This document shows positions 57,166 to 64,000 of a DNA stretch of 64,000 bases, one piece after another. Below the pieces are notes generated by a model that was not told where the DNA came from, did not search any database, and saw nothing but the letters and a program-made list of their open reading frames with translations. The position numbers and the translations under genes are program-made. Each line of letters begins with the position of its first letter. Position 1 is the stretch's first letter. This stretch comes from Ciona intestinalis. Its lineage: Eukaryota; Chordata; Ascidiacea; Phlebobranchia; Cionidae. The DNA lies in contig NC_020168.2 in assembly GCF_000224145.3 (NCBI RefSeq), positions 4,561,480-4,625,479 of the forward strand, read 5' to 3'.

Positions 57166-57417
57166 TATATTAACTACATTAAACAACAACTTTATATAAT
57201 ACATTGGGTACAAAAATATTCTGCATAACATCGTCATTAAACTAATTGTTTATTGCTAGTGAAGTAAGATTTTTGATCGTCGACAAAAACACATCTCTAG
57301 TCGGCAGCATTTCTTTCCTATAGTAATACAGCAGTAAGTGTATTAATTAAGTGCTTCGTGTTATATAAAAATTGTGTTAACTGGTGAAAAAATCTACAAT
57401 GATAAAACAGCTAGACA

Positions 57418-58884
57418 TCAAGGGTCGCATTTATGGTCGTCATTTAAAACAGAAAGAAATTCTTTCGTTTGAGAACAGTAATGATCGATTCGGTTAGGCG
57501 GTTCTTTATAAAGATCAAGAATTGCAATGGAGCATAGATAACTGTCTCCGTAACCATCCTCCACGCAGAAAGAACCGTTCTGTTGGTTACTATCATCAAC
57601 TTCACGCAGCTTGGAAAATGAAATAATCAGTGAGCAGCAGGTAAAGGCACGAGCTATGGTATAGCGACGTAGGGAATCGGCATAAGATTCTAATTGTCGC
57701 AATTTGCTACTCGATGACTGGTTATCCAGAGTAGAATCGCTATTGTGGCCAGGCAAGGTGGCAGCGCGTCGCCAAACATCAGTATTGTATGGCAAGTTTA
57801 ATGAGAGCAATGCTGCATCTTTTTCGTTGGCTGATATGTACGCTTGAATTTCGTCGTTCATTCTCTGAACCTCCGATAAAGGTACGTCACACATGTTTTT
57901 CACTGCCGAGAGAAAATCTAAAATGCACATACCATTTTCTTCCTCTGTATCGCATTCGGAACCGTTCGGCACTGCATTACATTCGGAACAGTTCTGCTCG
58001 GCAACAATTCCATCTTTCCGACGGCAGTGCACAGACACGCTCGATCGGGACTTCAACAATGGCCGTTGCGCAATCTTTTGCCTCAGGCTCCGGCCAACCA
58101 AGTTCAAAAACGCTGAAGTGCCACCTCGGCCAAAAATCGGAGACACGTTTTCTTCAAAGAAGTCGCCGCACCTCGCATTACGAGATGCGGCAAGAGACTG
58201 GGAAAATATGATGTCATCATTACGACGCACGGATAAGTGCCTTTGAGGGCATGCAATCATATCTCGCAATGCTCGCTGTATTCGTGCACTGTCATGAGAG
58301 AACAAATCAAACGGGCAATACATTGACTGTTCAGCAGCACCAGGCTTGCGTTCAAGCGAAACCTTTCTACTACAAGAAAGGCACATACCGCGTGAGCCAT
58401 TACGTTCGTTTAGAGAGGTAGGAATGTAACAGCTTTTAGGTCTGAGTTCCACGCTAATAATGGGTGAGTTATCTTCGTTAAGTAATCGGTGGTCACGCGG
58501 GGTTACACTTTGAGGTAAACAGCTTCTGCAGAAATCAGGCATCAGTAAAGCATGTGTCGCCGACTCGTCAAGGTTAACTCTACCGTTTAATTCGGCGGGT
58601 CTGTTGTGAGATATCACGGCCGAGAGTTTATCTAAAAGTTGCGGCGACACATAGAGTTGTTCAGCTTTATAATGAACATTTAATCCATCCAGCAGCTTGT
58701 AGACAACATTCACTAAGTAATCCATTTCTGCCGAGCCGAAATCCTCGTTTCGCGTTGGCACTGAAGCGTGCCTTTTACGCCTGGCCAATTTCCTGATACG
58801 GAGCACTTGATTGGATTTTGAATTGGAGAATACGACATTGTTGTTTCCCTCCACGCGGTAAATCCATTCTGATTCCTCGGCCAT
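57418..58884 (-). CDS. IPPK: Inositol-pentakisphosphate 2-kinase, single exon
   Basis: An uninterrupted reading frame of 488 residues starting at ATG 58884; the frame extends four codons upstream without an ATG. Family landmarks are in order: EWIYRVEGNNNVVFS at the N-terminus, RIRK, FCRSCLPQ, ISVELRPKSCYIPT, the Cys pair MCLSCSRKV, YCPFDLFSHDSARIQRALRD, and SYLCSIAILDLYKEP in the C-lobe. The enzyme phosphorylates the 2-position of inositol 1,3,4,5,6-pentakisphosphate to make phytic acid (InsP6), needed for mRNA export and signalling. The length is close to the vertebrate enzyme. The lack of introns is unusual next to the intron-dense neighbours and could reflect retroposition or intron loss. 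A full SINE lies downstream of its 3' end. Confidence 0.92.
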   Translation of the reverse strand: MAEESEWIYRVEGNNNVVFSNSKSNQVLRIRKLARRKRHASVPTRNEDFGSAEMDYLVNVVYKLLDGLNVHYKAEQLYVSPQLLDKLSAVISHNRPAELNGRVNLDESATHALLMPDFCRSCLPQSVTPRDHRLLNEDNSPIISVELRPKSCYIPTSLNERNGSRGMCLSCSRKVSLERKPGAAEQSMYCPFDLFSHDSARIQRALRDMIACPQRHLSVRRNDDIIFSQSLAASRNARCGDFFEENVSPIFGRGGTSAFLNLVGRSLRQKIAQRPLLKSRSSVSVHCRRKDGIVAEQNCSECNAVPNGSECDTEEENGMCILDFLSAVKNMCDVPLSEVQRMNDEIQAYISANEKDAALLSLNLPYNTDVWRRAATLPGHNSDSTLDNQSSSSKLRQLESYADSLRRYTIARAFTCCSLIISFSKLREVDDSNQQNGSFCVEDGYGDSYLCSIAILDLYKEPPNRIDHYCSQTKEFLSVLNDDHKCDP

Positions 58885-61115
58885 TAAGTTGTACAATTAC
58901 TTTTTAGTTGTCCTACAGTAACAATACTTCAGATAAGAAACTACTACCGCGCCTACACTACAGAACTCTGCAATACAAACAACCGGCGCTAAAGAATGCG
59001 CTTGCTTTGTATTTAGGTACTTAACTTGAGCTGCTGTCTTTCTTTCAAATGGTCATAAAATAGTTATAGGCGTGTTGCGTTAGTCATTTCGCACTTATAT
59101 ATAGATGCTTATCTAAATGTACTCGATGCGTATATTTCGTTGGTGTTACTCACCTTGCAACTACTAAGTTTCTGGGCGAGATTCTGGTTGGTATAGTTCA
59201 TAACGCAGTGATATCTCCGCACGGCAGCTATTCTAGCACGCGCCAGCCAGAACTTCCTGTTGCTCTTTCAAAGCAGGCAGTACCTCTACAATTAGGCCCT
59301 CCAGTAACACATAATAGCCTTCTATTTTTCACTTTTTAATGACTGCTGCGTCATGCTTCAAAGAACATGCAACAGCTTTCCTTATACACTTTCCCTGTTA
59401 GTGCGGTTTCTGCACAGAACATCTAAATCTTTACACAGTTTGTTTATTCCATGAATAATGGATGATTCGTTGGCAGTCCCAGTGTTATCACACGTACTAA
59501 GCGTGACCATCGAAGAAATTCGAGCCAACGAACACCACATAAGGTAACACCACTCAAGGCGTAATTGTACAAAGCTGCTGAACGACAACCATTTTCTACG
59601 TGAAGCTATGTCTTTTAAATAGTGACGAGCGGAAATTACGTCATAATATTACAGCCGTCGGTTATGCGTAGCAGCCGAAACAGCTTTGCGTCGGTGATAA
59701 AAAAAACATTTTAAAATATATTGTACTTCAGAAATATTTATGTTATCAACAATATAAAATTGTTAATACAAGTTTATAATTATTTTTACAACTACAAACT
59801 GAACATATTTTAGGTTAACTTAATACAATCCGCAATCATGTGCTGGCCGGGCAGCTAACAAACAATGCTATACAGTATATACAAAACCTCTGGCTGATAA
59901 GGCCCCCATAACAATTGAAGCCAACTGCAGCTGCCTGTTATAGGAAGTAAACTTTAAACAATTGCCAAACAAAATTCCTGCGCTCTTTTACAGAGAAAAC
60001 GTGTATAAGTCGACTTATATAGGTCTACTAAACATCATCAATGAAGACGCGCAATTATAGCTTGTGTGTAATGATAACAAAGAATGACGCCACGACGCCA
60101 CTTTGACATTAAAACATTAGCCTATGTTCTTACGACACCCGCTACCTTATAACGATAATTAGATTAACGGCAAGCATAATGTCACGTTTGGTGATTATTG
60201 ATGACAGAGTGGTATATTATATGCGTCGTTCCTTTCCGTTTAAATGTGTTATACATTACGTTGCATTGTTGTGATGGTATAACATTTCACGTCATTTGTG
60301 ATTCAGCAATACTTAATATTTGTCATGTCGCCACAGATGCTATGACACACGTTGTAAAATGTAAATAAACGAAAGTGCATTGTGCAAGGAAGCACTGTCA
60401 ACAAACGATTTAGTTGGGCATTGTCTACTCGTCCCTAGTCTATTTTTTTTTCAAAGGACCTCAATCGTTTCTGCACACCCTTAACTTTATAAGAAGAACC
60501 TTAATCCGCACAACCCCCAAAACGTTCTCAGAAGGCCTTAAACACTTCTGCACATCCCATAAACTTGTCAGTATTCGTGCGAAACACCTGAACAATCTGT
60601 AAAGTGTTTTTAAGAGAAGGTAGGATCTTTAACTAGAATTTGGTTCCTAATTCAGTATCGCTAGAATTTGCGAGTGCCCTTAAAAAGTTTCGACATTGTT
60701 CGGATTTTTCTTTTTTTATGTTCTACCTGCACCCCATTAAATAAAAAATAAAATACATGTTCACCCAAGCGTGAAGGACGGCTGCCGCATTAAATTTTTA
60801 CGCTAACACCATTTCACCTCACTAAGCAAACTGTACTGATTGGTACTGTACTTATTGGCGTGTAAATTAATGTTTTCATTACCCTTTTTTAATTAGATCG
60901 GTACTACAGTATTTGCTAACATTTCTACCTCCAAAAATTTGGAAAAAAAAATAATAAAAAGCGTGTGCTTATTACGTACAGTTTGCTGTTCGTTTTTAAA
61001 CACAAACAGATATAAAGTATTTGCGTTTCGAGAAGTTTGTTGCCTATTTAACCATTTATTTCTCTATTTAGTTTTTTATAGTTGGCAAGTAACGTCAAAT
61101 TTGTTTAAAATTATC
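58885..61115. other. Intergenic between IPPK and ATP5F1E
   Basis: About 2.2 kb with both promoters. Two loosely similar blocks (TTTCTGCACACCC, CTTCTGCACATCCC) lie near 60468-60560. No coding exon, RNA gene or TIR element recognised. Confidence 0.55.
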
Positions 61116-61447
61116 ATGGTTGTTCCTTGGCGTCAAGCTGGTCTCACGTAAGTTACCTCCCAAAAGCGATCAAAATTCTCATCAAGTGAATGTTTAAACC
61201 AATTAAACGTACATGCTTTAATATCAGATACATCCGATATTCACGAATCTGCGCGCAAGCTGTCAGGCAAGCACTAAAGCCTGAATTCCAAGATGCAGCC
61301 AAAATGAGGGACCAGAGATCCGTGCTAACTCGGAAATGGGAAAACGGAAAACCAATTGGAACCTTCCCAAAAACAGCCTGTGAGTAAAAAGTATAGCCAT
61401 GCCCTGTGCTTCACATTCTCTTACATGTTAATTTATCTTTTGCAGAA
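61116..61447 (+). CDS. ATP5F1E: Mitochondrial ATP synthase subunit epsilon
   Basis: Exons 61116-61147 and 61228-61379 join as [31 protein letters not shown], very close to the conserved N-terminus of the F1 epsilon subunit (WRQAGLSYIRYS, ICAKAVRDALK). The subunit sits in the central stalk of F1 with gamma and delta. The tail (KMRDQRSVLTRKWENGKPIG) is longer and more divergent than in vertebrates. Exon 2 ends GCC T before a GTGAGT donor; splicing to the acceptor at 61445 makes the stop TAA (61379+61446-61447). Without splicing the frame ends three codons later at 61387. A poly(A) signal AATAAA is at 61512. The start ATG at 61116 gives the conserved length up to WRQAG. Confidence 0.93.
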
Positions 61448-62047
61448 TGAATTCAGATAGCTGCTTTCCTCATTTTCTATTCAAACTGTTCCTTTGCTTT
61501 GAAACAAATTAAATAAAAGTGGCCATTTAACATGCTTTTGTATGAACTTGTTTTAACAGACAGCTTTGATCAACAAAAAGTTAATACTGCCGTATGTAGA
61601 CAGCAGTAAGAATAACCCTTAGTAATTAGGCAAGAAAACATAATAGTGAAGCCAAGAGTACAATCACATCTTTCACTCCACATTGATCATCTCTAGTACT
61701 AATTAACTTTCTAATTCCGACATTTTCTGTATAGGTAGAGACTTCGCACCAAAATTTGTGAATATGTAAAAAATCATGTCTGGCTTAATCTACACACTAA
61801 GCAGAATAAGGAGTGGCAATTTTTGTATTTCCATGAACTACAGTTATTAACTCCCCAATAATATATAGACCAGTTAGAATTTTATTTTCGAAACGCAATA
61901 GCAGCATTACAATGTGCTGTTCAATATGATATCTTCAGTGTAGCAGTAGTGACTGGTTCTATAAAACCTTTGATTCATGGAATGAACTTGACACACAACC
62001 TCTGTGTGCCAAGTTGGTGTTAGCAGTGCTGATATTTTATGGTTGAA
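61448..62047. other. Intergenic, convergent ATP5F1E / SART1
   Basis: 3' UTR of ATP5F1E with AATAAA at 61512, then 3' flank of SART1. No other signal. Confidence 0.7.
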
Positions 62048-63994
62048 TTATTTTTTTACTGAGCTGCCACCTCCAACCATTAGTGTCTTTCCAGCTCCAC
62101 TTAAAACAATATAAGGGCTTGACTCCGCTCTCTGCTTGTCCTTCATCATTGCCACTGTGTTAAGTGGGGTATCAGTGGAGCTCATATGCAACATCGTTTC
62201 TTGTTCCGTCATCTTCTTCATCCTCTTCTCTTGCTTCATCTTCCCAGATCCCTTGCCATGGAAACGATGGGAGAGCTTCCGGAACGCTTCTTTTGCAGAG
62301 AGGTTTCTTCCTTTCTCATCCACATACTCAATGTTCACTTTCGGTTTGTAATCTTTTTTCTCGCTAAATTCAGTCGTAATTCCTTGAAACATAATATTTA
62401 TTTAGAATCTGGATATTCTTGTGGTACTTCAGAATATTTAATTTAAAACTGTATGTGGCAAAGGGCTCAATATTTCTTAAACTTTTTAAGCTGTCTTGCT
62501 TTGACTTGATACATAAAAACTAACAACCGCTTTTCGCAAAAAAGAGTAAGCCCAAAAAAACTTTTTTTTTGAGTCTGTTGCTCACTGGAATACAAAAATT
62601 TAAGGTGCACAGGCAAGAGGCAAGTATTACAAATTATTGACCAAAAAAAATATTTTTATAAAAATCTCACCTCGATCATAACGACTTGTGTTACGTTCCT
62701 TTGAATATTTCTCATGTGCATACTTGTCAAGGTAATCAACAGCATTTTTATCTTCAATTGAATAATGTTTTGCTTGTATATTAAGGTTTGTGGTGACAAC
62801 AACATTTCCTTTCTTCTTTTCCTCCTAAAGTTTATTAGAAAATAAGAAAAAAAAGTTTGGAGTGTATTAAACAAAAAACACTGATTTTATGAAATTAGTG
62901 ATAATGCATTGAAAAAACTGATACAACATTGTGTTACTTACACCAAGGTAACCCTTTCTTTCAGCGAGTTTAAGAGCCCCCATTAAACCAGTTGCAGCAA
63001 GAGGTTCAGCTTCAATTGGAGCATGTTCCCCTGAAATTATATTGTTTCATCAAGTCGAGATAATGAAAATTGAAAATAAATTATGTTGTAAACCAAAGAA
63101 GAATGGAAATAAACTGCAACACTTGTATGTTTTGACAATGAGTGACTCTTGCCCAAATCTCAAGTACCCTGACATGCCGTATCAAAGAACCTCAACCAAA
63201 TAAAATAAAAAACAAAATTAAGAAGTTGCGAACAAAAATTATATTATATATGATAAGAGTTGTAGAAAGATTTCCTTACAATTATCACGATTTCATAAAT
63301 ATGACATTTTTTTGGGAATTTTCGAAAAAATATGACATTTTCCACTACCTTCCACTTCTTGTGTAGGAACAACATGTTCGATCTTATGTCCATTATTTGG
63401 ATGAACTGAACTCCACTTTGATGTATTGGACTCATCCTCCGACTCTGGATTCTCATCCACATCCATGTCATCTTCCTCTTGCTTGATCTCTTGCTTCACA
63501 GGCATGTGTGCTCCTGAATAAAATAGTCCGTAAGTTGGCAAACTTTTTAGCTAAATACTTCTCACATTAGCGTCACTTGATTATTTTACAAAACCTTCTG
63601 ATACTTAAAAACCCTAAATTATACCTTTTTGATTCGAAAGTCGTAGCTCATAAGACTGATTGTCTTCTCGTACATACATTATAAGAATAATTGTTCCAAG
63701 TTAGGAATTGCCTAACAGTATACAGCAGTATACATATTCCATAACAAAATATTTATTTTATTTACAATTTGTTAAATTTTTACAAAGTTTTTTTTTTCAT
63801 TTTATTATAATAATAATCCACTACTACCTACCTAACTGTCGACAAAACTCATCTGTAGCATTTAGGAAGAGTGTGTTGGTGAACTGCTCATCAGGTTTCT
63901 CGAGTTTAACTTGACCTAGTGTCTCAAGGTGTTTGGCCACACGGAGAGCCCCAGAGTCAACAACTGAATTCGATTTCTTTTGTTTTGCTCTTCG
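62048..63994 (-). CDS. SART1: SART1 / Snu66 tri-snRNP protein, 3' exons (5' part beyond window)
   Basis: Five exons: 63994-63832, 63513-63349, 63030-62944, 62824-62671, 62382-62048, all in frame. The end is diagnostic: NIEYVDEKGRNLSAKEAFRK, LSHRFHGKGSGKMKQEKRMK, STDTPLNTVAMMKDKQRA, SSPYIVLSGAGKTLM. Upstream parts include FLNATDEFCRQLG, an acidic stretch (KQEEDDMDVDENPESEDES), EPLAATGLMGALKLAERKGY and SIEDKNAVDYLDKYAHEKYS. SART1 (Snu66) bridges U4/U6 and U5 in the spliceosomal tri-snRNP. The first visible exon begins after an acceptor at the window edge, so the RS/HIND-containing N-terminus is outside. Confidence 0.95.
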
Positions 63995-64000
63995 CTGAAA

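Larger units (their letters stand above)
54431..57417. other. 5' region of the ELAV-like gene and intergenic
   Basis: An acceptor (CCCCAACAG at 54432) shows that the ELAV-like transcript starts further upstream with at least one non-coding exon, not pinned down here. The region also holds the hAT-type element (55501-56530) and the full SINE (56865-57165). Confidence 0.6.

Noticed and set aside
57789-58246. Two overlapping plus-strand ORFs of 140 and 117 codons
   Set aside because: They are antisense shadows of the well-supported IPPK frame and have no recognisable family features.
59382-59588. 68-codon minus-strand ORF upstream of IPPK
   Set aside because: No signal peptide, domain or splice support. 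Probably chance.
61116-61447. ATP5F1E as a processed pseudogene
   Set aside because: It has introns with good splice sites, a conserved N-terminus and a poly(A) signal, so it looks like the working gene.

Overview
The window looks like a nuclear contig from an ascidian tunicate, most likely Ciona. It is AT-rich, its genes have many short exons separated by short introns, and it is littered with small TIR elements and a tRNA-headed SINE. It contains clear animal genes: SART1, ATP5F1E, IPPK, a membrane dipeptidase, an ELAV-like RRM protein and an F-box/LRR protein. The species call is inference. I see no LTR retroelement, viral fossil, CRISPR array or prokaryotic feature. Exon joins were read by eye from GT..AG sites and checked for frame continuity. 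For every gene complete in the window the exon lengths sum to a multiple of three.

Layout. (1) 192-20927, plus: the 3' 37 exons (about 6.2 kb coding, about 2,060 residues) of a giant secreted matrix protein. In order it holds a fibronectin-III-like segment, a fibro-slime domain, a Thr/Ser minisatellite stalk, cadherin-like segments, a discoidin domain with a mucin-like insert, Cys-rich and EGF modules, thrombospondin type 3 repeats, a thrombospondin C-terminal domain and a LamG-like jelly roll. This resembles the large mega-thrombospondin type of architecture. A tRNA-Arg(ACG) gene sits antisense in one intron. (2) 22112-24529 and 25590-28713, minus: two tandem six-exon paralogues coding for secreted Cys-rich proteins with trefoil-like modules. 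(3) 29679-32930, minus: a STAND/NB-ARC-like P-loop ATPase with no N-terminal effector domain. (4) 33856-40349, plus: a membrane dipeptidase with an N-terminal anchor and no GPI tail. It is interrupted by an assembly gap flanked by two near-identical copies. (5) 42393-47759, minus: F-box/LRR protein. (6) 48465-49552, minus: Shisa/CYYR1-like membrane protein. (7) 50379-54422, minus: ELAV-like three-RRM protein, also with a gap-flanking duplication. (8) 57418-58884, minus: single-exon IPPK. (9) 61116-61447, plus: ATP synthase epsilon. (10) 62048-63994, minus: the 3' part of SART1.

The genes do not form an obvious pathway. They are ordinary neighbours in a compact chordate genome. The least familiar parts are the giant thrombospondin-like gene, the trefoil-like gene pair and the orphan STAND ATPase. 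Several TIR elements have readable target-site duplications: a TTAA element with an empty-site copy next door, a hAT-type element with an 8-bp duplication, and a long-TIR palindromic element with TA flanks.
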